Assembly: GCA_030278955.1 (NCBI GenBank)
Contig: JAOANR010000003.1
Span: 60,443,628-60,507,627 of the forward strand
Direction of reading: 5' to 3'
Source of the DNA: Hygrophila difformis
Taxonomy: Eukaryota > Streptophyta > Magnoliopsida > Lamiales > Acanthaceae
Length of the DNA stretch: 64,000 nt
The notes beneath the pieces were generated by a model. That model was not told the origin of the DNA. It ran no database searches and worked only from the letters and a program-made list of their open reading frames with translations. This document shows, piece by piece, positions 33,679 to 45,252 of this stretch. Position 1 is the stretch's first letter; each line of letters starts with the position of its first letter. The translations under genes and the position numbers were made by a program.

Positions 33679-33917
33679 CTTCCTCTGTTTTTTTTTCTTT
33701 AAATTTGCTACGGACTCACCCAATACACCGTCTAATGTACATTTTAAATTAATAATAATTCAAATTTGATATAAGCAGAAATTCTAAAAATTTGATATTT
33801 AAAAATTACAAAACGAGATGAATCTAATGAAATATCATTTGATTGTATTTTAATTTATATAACATGATAAAACTCCAAATCAAATTATTATTGCAAATAG
33901 TGTCATTTTCACGGAAG
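33679..33917. mobile_element. Stowaway-like MITE, type B, right end decayed
   Basis: Left CTTCCTCTGTTTTTT after TA. The interior is type B (ATGTACATTTTAAATTAATAA). The right end is only a diverged TTTTCACGGAAG. Confidence 0.55.
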
Positions 33918-34569
33918 GGGTTTGAGGGATGTGACCTTCCCCAGAAGAGAATGGGACCATTGTCTTTACCTGAGTATTGTAAAAGTGCCTTGCTGTCCAT
34001 CTTTCAATGGCCCTTTTCAACAGGTGGCAAATTTTCTTACAAGTAGTGATTTTCTTGCATTCAATTCCCATTGGATTGGGTGTCGGGACCGACGTGCTTA
34101 TATATATATTTTTTATTTTACTATTTTATTTTAGTGTTGTTGAGTTGTTTGACAAAGGAAACCCCTGAAATCCAGTCCTCCATTGATATCGCAAAGGAAA
34201 AATTTTAATTTAAAAGGTCAATCGGTAAGGAAAAAAAGTAAGCAACTTTAAGGTTGGAGTCAACCTCCATTGCGTTGTTTGGACTCTGGTCTGTCTCTTT
34301 GATTCACAAAATAGGATAAATGTAATCTGAGTGGTCCTTTAATAAAATATTAATTAAGTTTAGTTATTCAACAGAAAAAAAAAATCATTTTTAAATTACT
34401 AATCAAGAAGTTTGTCCATTTCGTGCACTACTGTACCATTTTAGAAGTTTTCTTTCACGGGACATTTTATATATGAATAATTTGAATTCTTTTTGGTTTC
34501 TCTTATTCAATGGAAGTAAGAATCAAGCACGCAAGCAAGAAAAAAATAAAAAAAAAATCTAATGTATTA

Positions 34570-34767
34570 CTCCCTCCGTCCCATTTTAAATGTCTCATTT
34601 TATATTTTGGTCCGTCTCACTTCAATTGTCATATTTCCTTATTTAGAAAATTTTTATTCTTCAAACAAACATCACATCAACTATTTACTGCATTTTAGCA
34701 CAATAACTCATTCTACCTAAAATACAGTGCCCAAAAGAAATATGACATCTCAAATTGGGACGGAGTG
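34570..34767. mobile_element. Stowaway-like MITE, short subtype
   Basis: Ends CTCCCTCCGTCCC and GGGACGGAGTG with TA flanks. 198 bp. Related to 33277-33466. Confidence 0.75.
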
Positions 34768-34864
34768 TACTTTTCAAAGTCATAATTTGCAGATAATATA
34801 TAGTGATGGCAATATCGGAGTACTTCATAGTATATTCAAACGATGAAACATAGGCACCTAATAA

Positions 34865-35056
34865 TGGGTTTCGATAAGATGTTGAATATGTGATATTCAG
34901 CAGATGTTGGTGTGCTGAACAAATAAGTTGTGCGGGGTATTTAATGATGTTTGGGCTGTATAAAAATACACAGCACATACAAGGCATTCTTTCAGCAAAT
35001 ACAAAAGAATCACTCAGCACTTCATCACCTGCTAATTCAGCTCTTAAACCAAATCA
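34865..35056 (+). mobile_element. TTCAGC-rich dispersed repeat, copy 2
   Basis: AAGATGTTGAATATGTGATA, then GATATTCAGCAG, GGGCTGTATAAAAATA and AATTCAGCTCTTAAACCAAA match the copies at 6775 and 43016. It abuts a hAT MITE at 35059. Confidence 0.55.
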
Positions 35057-35058
35057 CA

Positions 35059-35309
35059 CAGGCCCTGTTTGGCAAAACAATTAAATCTAATCAGCTAATT
35101 TTTTTCACAATATGAGATAAAATAGCTTATTTAAAAAGATAAAATAACTTAAAACAGTGTCAATGACCTCTTTTTTAAACCGCTGCAAATAGCAGCATTT
35201 TGGATTTTAGCTTATTCTAAATAAAAAGTTAGTCTCGAAATTATCAAACAACTAATTTTAACTAATTATTACTCACAAAATCAATTAACAAATAATTTCC
35301 AAAGGGCCA
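35059..35309. mobile_element. hAT-like MITE (CCCTGTTTGG family)
   Basis: Left CAGGCCCTGTTTGGCAAAAC, right TTTCCAAAGGGCCATA. The interior is shared with 38621-38878, and with 7790 and 8111 in the opposite orientation. Confidence 0.7.
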
Positions 35310-35764
35310 TAATAATCCTCAAATTGTAAACAATATGCATTAATAAATTAGTAGAACAAATATATTTATGTCTGGTGTGGACCTGGCCGAATGATTTTAT
35401 TGCAATAATAAATAGCTGAGGGCAGGCCCACATTCAACAACCATGAATCCATGACCAAAATTTGATATAGAAAGACTTGGAAAAGGAAAATCTTCAAAAG
35501 CAAATATAATGTAATAAGATGGGGACATGGGAACACCTGAAATCTAAGACTACATAGAAAAAGAGTTTCGCTCGGTCCTTTAACTCTACTTTGACCTGTT
35601 TTCCTCACCAATTTATTAGATATAAATATTAGCTATTCAATCGAGCCTAATGCATGATCATTGTCACTGGGTTTTATTTTTTATTTTATTTTTTGAACAT
35701 ATTCATGTTTTAAGGAAATTATTTAAAATGACAAAATGAATGAATAAATATTCCTTCACTTTTC

Positions 35765-35910
35765 TTGTATTCTATCTGTGTGGGAGCCCAAATCACACAT
35801 ATTACAAAGAGAGATAAATAGGAGGGATAAAAGACCAGGTGTAAATCTAAACACCAATCATAAAATTGAAAGTTATGAACATGATCATTGGGGAGTCCTA
35901 TTCTCAATAA
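35765..35910 (-). mobile_element. SINE family 1 copy, diverged
   Basis: On the minus strand the body (TTGGGCTCCCACACAG reversed at 35780-35795, GGAGGGATAAAAG on plus) is clear and the B-box region is mutated. The head ends near 35905. Confidence 0.5.
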
Positions 35911-36025
35911 ATTATTAAGAAGGTCATAAGGCAATCGGCCCAGTCAACATCACAAATAATGTGTTCAAAACGACTATATTGGGTTTCAATATAAAATGGG
36001 GCCGCATGTAACTTCTTAGGCTTAA

Positions 36026-36081
36026 TGGGCTGGCCCATTTCGTTTCATTGGGCTCATAATTTGGGCCTCGGTTATAAATTT
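36026..36081 (+). promoter_or_regulatory. cluster of site II-like motifs with a TATA-like box, no gene downstream
   Basis: ATGGGCTGGCCCAT, ATTGGGCTC and TTGGGCC fall within about 40 bp, followed by TTATAAATTT at 36072 and then a pyrimidine-rich stretch with CCTAGG repeats (about 36090-36145). Site II (TGGGCY) clusters are typical of promoters of plant ribosomal-protein and other housekeeping genes. No coding exon follows, so this may be a promoter left by a lost or moved gene. Confidence 0.35.
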
Positions 36082-36587
36082 GAAAACTCAACCTAGGTCG
36101 CGAGGGCTCTTTTCCCTTTTCCCGGCAAGAAACCTAGGTAGGGCTCAATTTGTCTCCTAGTTTTAGTGTTAAAATTTACTTTTGCTGAATATTAGAAGCG
36201 ACAAAATAAAATTGCAAATGGACAAAACGGGCCGCAAGTCATGCACCAAAATATACACATGATGTCGGGCATTTGGAAATTGGAATGCAGTTTAGCTATT
36301 GGGTTGGGGATATATATATTACATACTAGTCTTCATTAGCAGCACGCCCCTCAGTCGTAAGATTTGATATTTAGATGGTGACGATAATATTATAATGGTA
36401 TGATTGCTTCAATTATCTCGTATAGAATTAACTACATCTGATAGCCTTAACGATGCTAAAATCTAAGGGGAAAAAAGGACATTTATATTTGCAAATATTA
36501 GTTTAATGTAACGAAAAAATATGAAATAAAAAAAAAATCTCTTTTATGGCTCTTTTTATGCAAATCTTAGCACTGTCAAATGCAAAA

Positions 36588-37000
36588 TTAAAGATATTTG
36601 GAATAAATAAAAAAGGAAACAAGACCCAATAATGACATTTTTTGGTAAACAGTGACACTCATGTGTCAGTAAAGGTGTGTGGGAGCCCAAACCACACAAA
36701 TTACAAAGGGGGATAAAGGGGAGGGATAGGGGGCCGGGTGAGGATCGAACTCCCAACCTATGGTTGGAAGAAGGGGGACTTGACCGCTAGGGTAAGTCCC
36801 CAACCCCAAACCCAAGAATGACATTTGAAGTAAATAGAAGAATAACTTAAAGATATTTGGAATAAATAAAAAAGGAAACAAGACCCAATAATGACATTTG
36901 AAGTAAATAGAAGAATAACTTAAAGATATTTGGAATAAATAAAAAAGGAAACAAGACCACATTTGAAGTAAATAGAAGAATAACTTAAAATAATAATAAC
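36588..37000 (+). repeat. ~73-bp tandem repeat interrupted by a SINE
   Basis: The unit AAAGATATTTGGAATAAATA...GAAGAATAACTT starts at about 36588, 36849 and 36922, the last copy shortened. The first unit is split by the SINE at 36641-36812. Confidence 0.8.
36627..36826 (-). mobile_element. SINE family 1, inserted in the tandem repeat
   Basis: The element is about 36641-36812. Flanks CAATAATGACATTT (36627-36640) and CAAGAATGACATTT (36813-36826) are a 14-bp duplication with one mismatch. The minus strand reads GGGGTTGGGGACTTACCCTA at the head and GAGTTCGATCCTC at the B box. Confidence 0.9.
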
Positions 37001-37019
37001 TGGTATTTGTAGTAAAGGA

Positions 37020-37230
37020 ACACAATTTTAAGGATAAAATGATGATTTTACGTAGTAAAATAAAAAAACATTAATACTTTCAAGAGTAAAATAGTCATTT
37101 CATGTAGTCAGATAAAAACCCTTAATACTTTCAAGGACAAAAGGGTCACTTCAGTTTCTCAAGGGTAAATTCGTCATTTTATATAATCAATTAAAAACAA
37201 TTAATAGTTAGAAGGGCAAATGGTATTTTC
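37020..37230. repeat. degenerate ~60-bp repeats
   Basis: Variants of ATTAATACTTTCAAGRGTAAA with AARRGTCATTT recur about three times. No coding meaning seen. Confidence 0.4.
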
Positions 37231-37235
37231 ATATA

Positions 37236-37718
37236 CTCCCTCCGTCCCGTCAAATGTGGCTACTTTCTTTTGGGCACGGTAATTTAGGTAGTGGAGTTTA
37301 GTAGTTAAAGTAGTATAGGCATTTTGTGTTTAAGATTCTAATGAATTTTGATACTGTTTATTGTTTAACTTTGACTTAATACTTATGTAATGATACAATT
37401 AGAGAAAAATATTCAAGTTTGATCTTGTTAGAATCGTCTAATTGTGTAGTTTCATAATATATATTTTATACAATTTTTATTTGTACCAATTTTAAAATAT
37501 TAAGAATTAAAGAAATGCTAGGGACTTTGAGTAGAAAAGTAAAAGTGCATTGGAATTTGTGCAGAATAGTAAAAGTGAACACTTTTAATGTAATTTCACA
37601 ACAATTAAAATTCTAATCAAATTTATATTATTTTAATTTATCTAAAAATGAAAAGTGGCCAAATTTCGTGGGACACCCCAAAAAAGAATAGTGGCCAAAT
37701 TTCGTGGGACGGAGGGAG
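37236..37718. mobile_element. Stowaway-like MITE, composite, 483 bp
   Basis: Perfect ends CTCCCTCCGTCCC and GGGACGGAGGGAG with TA flanks. It is nearly twice the usual length: type A interior sequence is wrapped by a second sequence whose GTGGCCAAATTTCGTGGGAC occurs twice at the right end, which suggests nesting or end duplication. Confidence 0.75.
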
Positions 37719-38044
37719 TATCATTTTGCCTCCCATTCACATGTATACAATATGATATATATATATATATTATAAATATATTCTCAATTAACTAAGATTT
37801 CCTAGGCTTTCAATCGGTCTGCCAAAAAAAAAATTAACTGAGATTACTAAAGAACAAGAACAGCCATGAAACCTATATATACAACTTGTGTGTAGTCATC
37901 CCATGTTGTCAGGATTATTACCGTTTGCCGTTATTTGTATCCTGCATTAAAATTAATTTCGCACACAGTGTATTGAACCTATGAGCCATCATCCCATAGG
38001 GGATGTTCTTCAAAGACCTTCATCTCTTTTGTTTGAACTTGTGG

Positions 38045-38159
38045 TGAGAATTTATACTACACAAATTACAAATGAGATAAAATGTAGTAATAAGGGGTGA
38101 GCCGGAGATTGAAATTCCCACATTGGATTAAAAATTAGGGACCCGACTACTAGGTTAAG
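38045..38159 (-). mobile_element. SINE family 1 copy, degraded
   Basis: The minus strand keeps AACTTAACCTAGTAGTCGGG at the head and the body up to ACTACACAAATTAC. The B box is mutated. Confidence 0.5.
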
Positions 38160-38348
38160 TTTCCTCATTTTGTTTTTGGAAGAGCCATATATTGAAGGCC
38201 TGGAAAGGGTGGTGGGTGAGAGCCCATACCACACAATTACAAAGGGGAATAAAAGGGAGGGATAGGGGGCCGGTGGGGATCGAACCTCCAACCTTCCGTT
38301 GGAAGCGTAGGGACTTAACCACTTGGGCTAAGTTTCCTCATTTTGTTT
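38160..38348 (-). mobile_element. SINE family 1, well preserved
   Basis: The element is 38176-38332 with a perfect 16-bp flanking repeat TTTCCTCATTTTGTTT (38160-38175 and 38333-38348). It lies beside the degraded copy at 38045-38159. The 3' end carries CACCACCCTTTCCAGGCC on the minus strand, as at 43545 and 44706. Confidence 0.9.
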
Positions 38349-38620
38349 GAGATTGGATTTGTTTGTTTGTTTTAATATTTTTAATAATTTTCAACTTTTT
38401 AAGAAAATAACATATACAACTATATGTTAATAATTTTAAGTACTCCATAATTCCATATGTACACTGCGGCCATCTACAAATTTAAATATAAATTTTAAAA
38501 AAAAAATAATAATAAACTGTTCCTTTAACTTTTTTTTTAATAATTAGAAAGTGAATTGCGAGCCTTCAGAATATATACTTGCATGGATTTCTAATAATTT
38601 GAACAATTTTAAATTATTTA

Positions 38621-38878
38621 CAGGCCCTGTTTGGCAAAACAACTAAACATAATTAGCTTATTCAAGGCAATTTGAAAGAAATTAGCTTATTTAGAAAGAT
38701 AAAATAACTTAAAATAGTATTCAATCAGCTCTTTATGAAACCGCTGCTAATAGCAGAATTTTAAATTTTAGCTTATTCTAGGCAAAAAATTGGTCTCGAA
38801 ATTGTCAAACAGCTAATTTTAACTTATTATTACTCACATAATCAGTTAACAACTAACAGCTAGTTTCCAAACAGGGTC
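38621..38878. mobile_element. hAT-like MITE (CCCTGTTTGG family)
   Basis: Left CAGGCCCTGTTTGGCAAAAC, right TTTCCAAACAGGGTCA. This is the best preserved of the four copies. About 258 bp. It ends about 360 bp downstream of the BELL stop codon. Confidence 0.75.
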
Positions 38879-39239
38879 ACAATCTATCTACATTACAATT
38901 TACACCGATCAATTCATTATAGGATGCGATTTGTATAGCATTATTATTTGCATCATTATCTGATCGGACATATACTAAAAAACATATAATGCTTTATGGC
39001 AAACAACAATTCCAAAAAAAAAAATCCAAATTAAAGAGACTACCTTAGCATTTCATTGTATACCTATCCCCAACTAGCAGACATTTTTTTTCCCCTTGTT
39101 TACAAACCCATGTCTTCACCCAAAAAAAAAAAAAAAAACACTAATAAAACCCTGAAATTCCAACCACATGACATGATGTGAATCAACAACGTTGTTACCA
39201 TCAATCTCTAATCTTTTATCGATCACAGACAAGAATTCA

Positions 39240-41386
39240 CTATCCAGCCAAATCATGAAGCAGCTGTGCCCCCATCAAATTCCTGTACGGCAAATTCTGG
39301 CTCTGCAGATCATTCTCCAGCAATGTATACTGATGCTGATGATGCACCGTCTCCATTTGGTCCCTAGGGTAGAACATCCCCCCCGAGCCCTGCGGGGATG
39401 CCTGCGGGAATGCTAACCTCACCCCGCCGGCGGCGGCGTGGTGATGCAGCCCCAGCGTCAATGACACCCCTCCTCCACCGCCGCCGTACGATGAGAAGTC
39501 CAATTCCATGGCGCCCCCACCGCCGTACGAGTCTTCCCTATTGTTGCTGTTCATTATTGAAGAGAGGGAGCCTGAATCTTTAATCCTGGCCGTTGGATCT
39601 AGGGTTGGCTTGCGATCATCCTGATTCGGACGGTCCCGATCGCGCGATGAGATGGCTTTGGTTTCATCATCGGGGCCGTCTTGTAACTCCGCCGTGTACA
39701 TTTCCTCCACCATTGGCTTCCATAGCCTCACCCTCGCATTTATGAACCAATTTGAAACCTGATATACGTGTAATAATGATGGAGGTTTCATTTGTTAGTT
39801 CATCATCAGTTGGCAGGACTATTACAAGAACAAGCTAAGGAAAGGACATGGACATGCCTGGCTTCGGGATAGGCCTGTTTGGCGCGACAAGATGTGCTTA
39901 TCAACATCACTTGGATAACTAAATTGACATAACAAAAAAAAAAAAGAAAAAGAAAAAAAACCTAATTAAAAAACATTGAAAGATGATAGCTTTATGTATG
40001 TATTCATTGAATTGAATGAGGATTGTAGTGATTACGGGTGGAGGAAGTGTTCGAAGAGCCAAGCGCGAAGAACGGAGACGGATCGCTCGGGGAGGCCGCG
40101 CTGGGGCCGCCATGGATGGGTTTCCATGAAGCTCATTTGCTGGAGCGCCTTCTGCTGTCTTAACCTCTGATCAAGGAGTTTGAGTCTGGGAGTTTCTCCG
40201 GCCATGGCGGGGCCAGCTGAACTGGTGCTGTTTTTGTCCTCTATTGCTTTCTTTGTGGCTTTCATTTGGTTGATAATTGCATCCCTCAGACATCTGAAAT
40301 GTCTGGACATGGCTTTGGAAGCCATGGCAGAGTACACTGATGCAGCACCATTTCCAGCTACTTCTTCAAAGGATGACACCACACCCTTCATTTGGTCACA
40401 ATAGTGATTGTACCTTCTATCCACCTACACCCATTTTTTTTTTTAAATAAAAAAATTAAAATGAATAAATAAAGTTTATAAAAAAACATTAATTATAGAT
40501 AGCTAGCTAGCTAGGTAGATACCTCTTGAAGCATTTGGCACAGCTTGGTTTTTCTGATTTGCAATTGGAGGAGGTCAAGGGAGTGGAGAGATTGTTGTCT
40601 ATTGGCTTCCTCATCCTGATTAATAAGATCATTACTGATTTTTTTCTGAAGCTTAAATTTATGTTGATTGGCTCCAAGGTTGCAGAACTCAGAGAGGAGA
40701 TCCTGTGCAGGTCCCAAATACTTAGAATTCCTTACAAAAGAGTGTTGATGAGATTGTCTGTGTTCAAAGGAGGATTGCAGTGTGACAGTGGAAGGATTCA
40801 ATGAGAGTGAAAGCCCCTGGCTGGGCCTTTCACAAGGAAAAACACAGGAGGATCTCAAAGAAGGATCATCATTATTATCACCATCATCATGACCATCATC
40901 ATCCATAACCACCAATGATCTGTTATGAAGATGATGATGATGATGATGATTCATATTAATCCAGCAGGCCAAGGCGGCCTCATTTGTTGTTGGGATCATG
41001 CCGCCTCCTGTAAAATCATGGTGATAGAACAAGTGCTCACTAGTTGATGTGGGGGGCGCCGCATTCAATTCCTTGGAAGTGGAAGGGCCGGGACCGGGTC
41101 CGGGACCGGGACCACCATCAGGCTGCTGCTGCTGCTGCGGCTTGTTCAAGAACCCTCTCCATTGCTGGAGATTCCTGCTGGATGATGATGATGATGATGG
41201 TTGATTATTATTGTTGTTGTTGTTGTTGTTGTAAAGCATGTTCATCCCCATGTTTGCAGTCCGCAGGTCGTAGATCTGATCGGGGCTTCCCCCAAAACTG
41301 TGCAGATCGTCTTGGCTCACCATGTCCGAAGAAGAATGGATGATTCTGGGGTTTTGCAGGTTCACTCCACTGTAGCTACCAGACAT
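39240..41386 (-). CDS. BEL1-like homeodomain (BELL/TALE) transcription factor
   Basis: Four exons on the minus strand, 41386-40523, 40424-40036, 39918-39858 and 39758-39240, encode 610 aa. Visible parts in order: Asn, Ser, Gln, Gly-Pro and His runs (53-150); a GLSLSL motif (191-196); the SKY box [14 protein letters not shown] (221-234); the BELL domain (about 270-340, with [18 protein letters not shown] and [11 protein letters not shown]); the TALE homeodomain (about 393-454, with the three-residue loop at HPYPSD and helix 3 [15 protein letters not shown]); and a C-terminal VSLTLGL (ZIBEL-type) motif. BELL proteins pair with KNOX proteins and bind DNA in the nucleus, mostly in meristem and organ patterning. 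Intron 3 uses a GC donor (CAG|GCATGT); introns 1 and 2 are GT-AG. The paralogue cannot be named safely. A 5' UTR intron is possible upstream of 41400. Confidence 0.95.
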
Positions 41387-42960
41387 CTTTCTCTCTACCT
41401 ATCTAAATCTGTATATATATACTTATGTTTGTGTAATTAACTGTGTAAGTATGTGTGTAGAAAATTTGCAGATCTTACTTGAAAACCTTCATCCAACTCC
41501 CCTACTGAAAATTCAATCAGCAAACATCAAATTGGTCAAAAAGAAAGCTTGCCCCTTTAGGAGAACTCAAAAAAGTTTCAATCTTTACAAGAGATATAAA
41601 TGATGAACAAGAAAATAATCATTAGTACTATACATGTAGGGTGGGGATGGGGGGGATGAAATTAAAGGAAATAATAATAATAAAAAAAAGAAGAAATATT
41701 TGAGAATATTTGGAGAATAGAGGAGTAAGACATAGAAGGGGAAGGCAAGAAACCCAAACCTAGGAGAACGAAGACAGCAATATAGTAGTAGTAGTACACT
41801 GATGACTCCTCATTTGATTCCTTCTCTTCCTCTCCTCTCTAGAAAAATGATGTGTGGGTCAATGCAGATTAATTATTATATATATATATATATATATATA
41901 CATACATACATATAATAGTGCAGATGCATACAAGATAGGTTCCTGAGTCATCCCCAATGGAGCCCAGCCCCCTCAATTATTTCAGTCCCCCCCACCATTA
42001 AAATACTACTTAGAACCATCCAATTGTGTTTAATTTTCTTTATAATGTTTTAAATGTCTTTTCCAACATTATCAACATAATACTAATCTAGTACATACAC
42101 TATAGATACAATCAAATGCATACTACTCATGACATAGTTAAGAAGATCATGATTTTTAGTACTACTTTAGTTTTGCCTATGAAATGCAAGTACAAAAACC
42201 CCACATATAGTGTGCATGCTCTGCCTAAGTTCTTTTTTTTTTTTTTTGACTTTTTAACCCTAATTTTATTTCCAAGTGCCTGTTGCCTACAGACAGCATA
42301 AGATGATCCAGTGATGATTTTTATATACATGTACGAAAAGAAAAGAGAAAATAAAGGAAAAAGAAAAGTAGTTTGAAACTGTTTTCACTGTTTGTGAATT
42401 CCCAGAACTGATGAAGCTTAATAAGTGAAAATTCACAGGCTTTTGCAGAAGGTTTTATTATTATTACATGTATGATCAGATGATGAAATTAAAATTCATC
42501 AATACAACAGTGAAATTATTTTGGGGAATTTTGGGAATGCGAATTAGATGCCAAATTCTTTGGGTTGCAAAAATCAAAAAATTGTTCCCTAAAGAAGACC
42601 ACTGTGAAGTCTTGAGATGAAGTGGTCCATCTCCCTATTTAATTCTAATTAAAACCAGCCTATTTATTAATTAAAGTATTTTGCAATTTCGCATTTCTAT
42701 TTGGGACCAGCTAACTTTTCTTTCCTCATTATTTTCCCCAAATTTATTATTTTAAAGTAAAAATAAATAGGCAAAGGGATGATTGGATACAATTTTTTTT
42801 TTTTGGATAACAATTATATACAATTTGTTTTTATTAGTTTTCTTAATAAAACTGTAAACGCGTAACAACCGTGTGAAAGTTAATCAGGAAGAAATTCTAG
42901 TAGCTAGGGCTGGGGGCCATCAGCAGGACTAATTATGCAATTATTTTATTACATTAATCA
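41387..42960. other. BELL promoter region and intergenic DNA
   Basis: It contains a pyrimidine/purine-rich leader-like part up to about 41860, a (TA)n run at about 41876-41900, and further AT-rich sequence. No other gene is seen. GAAAACCTTC/TTACTTG near 41470-41490 (minus CAAGTAAG) could be the donor of a leader intron. Confidence 0.4.
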
Positions 42961-42972
42961 AGCACTTGCAAC

Positions 42973-42976
<4 letters not shown>

Positions 42977-43009
<33 letters not shown>
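42977..43009. repeat. (AT)n microsatellite
   Basis: About 16 AT units. Confidence 0.9.
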
Positions 43010-43012
<3 letters not shown>

Positions 43013-43015
43013 TTT

Positions 43016-43190
43016 TGGATTTGTTTGAGAACTGAATAGGTGCTAGAGTGTTGAAGCAATGATTTGTACGAAGTATTTGCTAAATGAGTATTTTGTATGT
43101 GTTGAATATTTTTATACAGCCCAAACACCATTAAATACCGAGCACATACGTACCTCATCGGGTCAGCACGTCAACACCTGGTGAATGTCA
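43016..43190 (-). mobile_element. TTCAGC-rich dispersed repeat, copy 3
   Basis: The inverse of the 34865 copy: GAACTGAATAGGTGCT at the left and TTTTTATACAGCCCAAACACC inside. Borders are approximate. Confidence 0.5.
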
Positions 43191-43528
43191 CGAACATAAC
43201 AATAATAATGTTCATAATAAATTATTGAAGTATACATCGATCTATATATGTATAATAATTAATAGTAAGAAATAAGAAATAAATAGGGATTATGGTCTTT
43301 TTAACAGCTAAAATTTTTAGATTGGAATTTGCATTGTGTGGCAACCAAAGGCCACGAGACAATAATTTTTTATTTTATATATGAATTTATAAATAAATAA
43401 ATAAATAAATAAATAAAAATAGGGGAAAAAGTCAGAATTGATGAGAATGGTCCAGCACTACTCAAACGAACCTTTTCTCCACCGTTCAATTCGAGATGAT
43501 TGTTATGGGTAGGTAGTTGGATATATAT

Positions 43529-43723
43529 ATATATATATAGTGTTTTTTTTTAGGAGCAATTGAAGGCCTGGAAAGGGGTGGTGGGAGCCCATGTCACACA
43601 ATTACAAAGGGGAATTAAAGGGAGGGATAGGGGGCCGATGGGAATCGAACCTCCAACCTTCCGTTGGAAGTCAAGGGACTTAACCGCTTGGGCTAGGTCC
43701 TCATCCCATATATATATAGTGTT
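43529..43723 (-). mobile_element. SINE family 1, inserted in a TA repeat
   Basis: The element is about 43545-43707. A 16-bp repeat ATATATATATAGTGTT lies at both ends (43529-43544 and 43708-43723). The minus strand has GGACCTAGCCCAAGCGG at the head and GAGGTTCGATTCCC at the B box. Confidence 0.85.
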
Positions 43724-44082
43724 AATTTACATGTAACAAATATTATAAGGCAAAAAAAAAAAAAAAGTACACCAACAATTTTGTATGATTAATTATATTA
43801 TTGCATTAATGTGTGAATTTCATTACGAGTGACTTGGATTAATTTTGTTTGTGTGAAATTTCAATTCATTACAAAGTGACTTGGGATATTTTCCATGCAT
43901 ATCATGTTGTTGAATTATGGAGTACTTTCAAATCATGCTATATTGCTTACCAAAAAAAAATAATCATGCTATATTAGTTTTTATTTTTCATTTGTATATA
44001 TAATTCTCAGCTCCCAAGATATATACTTGCAGTGTTGTGCCTCATCGATCTGCTTCGATCCCATTTTTCACCCTATTTAATA

Positions 44083-44342
44083 CTTCCTCCGTTTTTATTT
44101 ATTTGCTACGGACCCACATCGCACGCAGTCCAATGCACATTTTAAATCGTTAATAACTCAAGTTCGGTACAAGTAAAAATTCTATAAGTTCCATATTTAA
44201 AAACTACATGACGAGACGAATATAACAAGATCACACTTGACTATATTTTAACTTGTATAGCTATGAGAAAAATTGAAATCAAAGTAGTTCAATGAATAGT
44301 GACAAAACTTCCAATGTAGCTAACAATAAAAAACGGAGGGAG
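44083..44342. mobile_element. Stowaway-like MITE, type B
   Basis: Ends CTTCCTCCGTTTTT and AAAAACGGAGGGAG with TA flanks. 260 bp. The clearest type B copy. Confidence 0.8.
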
Positions 44343-44705
44343 TACTATATATTTTCAATAATTAAAGACTGAAATTATGTATAAATAAAAGTATATTCTA
44401 TATTTATGTGATTAAATTTAAATGAATCCAAACGAATCAATTATTTATAAAAAAAAAAAAAAAACGGCGATTGAAATACATAATACTCCGTACAATAATA
44501 TTTCATGTTTGTTAAAGTACAACCTAAAATCTCACATCGGAAATATAAAAAAAATTTACATTATTAATTTAAATATCCATCCATTCCTATTAATATAAGT
44601 TATTTTGACAGTTGCCAAAAATAAATTTGTGCGGAATTTTTAATAGAAACATAAATGCTAAATTTAATATTAAACATTAATATATTTGAACAATGACGTG
44701 GCATG

Positions 44706-44747
44706 GGCTCCCACCACCCCTTTCCAGGCCTTAAAAAAAAAAAAAAA
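44706..44747 (+). mobile_element. SINE family 1 3'-end fragment
   Basis: GGGCTCCCACCACCCCTTTC, CAGGCC and an A17 tail. The tRNA-like part is absent, so this is a 5'-truncated copy. Confidence 0.65.
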
Positions 44748-44749
44748 AA

Positions 44750-45250
44750 CAATGACTAAATCCACATTTCAAAAATCAATCTGTTTTCTTAAATTTGAAC
44801 AAAGCATACGTACTGCTAAAAACATAAAATTAAAGTTACTTTCAGATCCTGAAAAAGCACCCTGAAAAATAGGGGGATGTATTTAAAAAAAAGCAATTAA
44901 TTTTAATTATTATGCAAAAAAAAGAAACTTTATTGAAACTTGAAATTTATAATGCATGCCAGTTAGCCAAAATTCACTTACAAACTATAGGGTGGTCCAT
45001 CCTAATTCCTAAATTTCAATTTATTTCAGGAATACTATTATACTTCTGCACCACCTACTTCTTTGCTAGTAATTAGTCCCAACTTTGAATAATTATTCTT
45101 TCTTTTTTTTTTTTCCCTTTTCTTTTTAGTGACGAGCTATATCTTTTTAAGTCTCATATAATGGATAATGTTTTTAAAAATACTTAAATGTGATAAATTG
45201 TGATTTTGAAACAATAGTTCCATCAAAATCTACTTAAAAACATTATTTAT
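44750..45250. other. intergenic, no gene seen
   Basis: AT-rich left flank of the provirus. Confidence 0.4.
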
Positions 45251-45252
45251 TC

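Noticed and set aside
40511..41440. Plus-strand frames opposite BELL exon 1
   Set aside because: Shadow frames of Asn/Gln/His codon runs; no motif.
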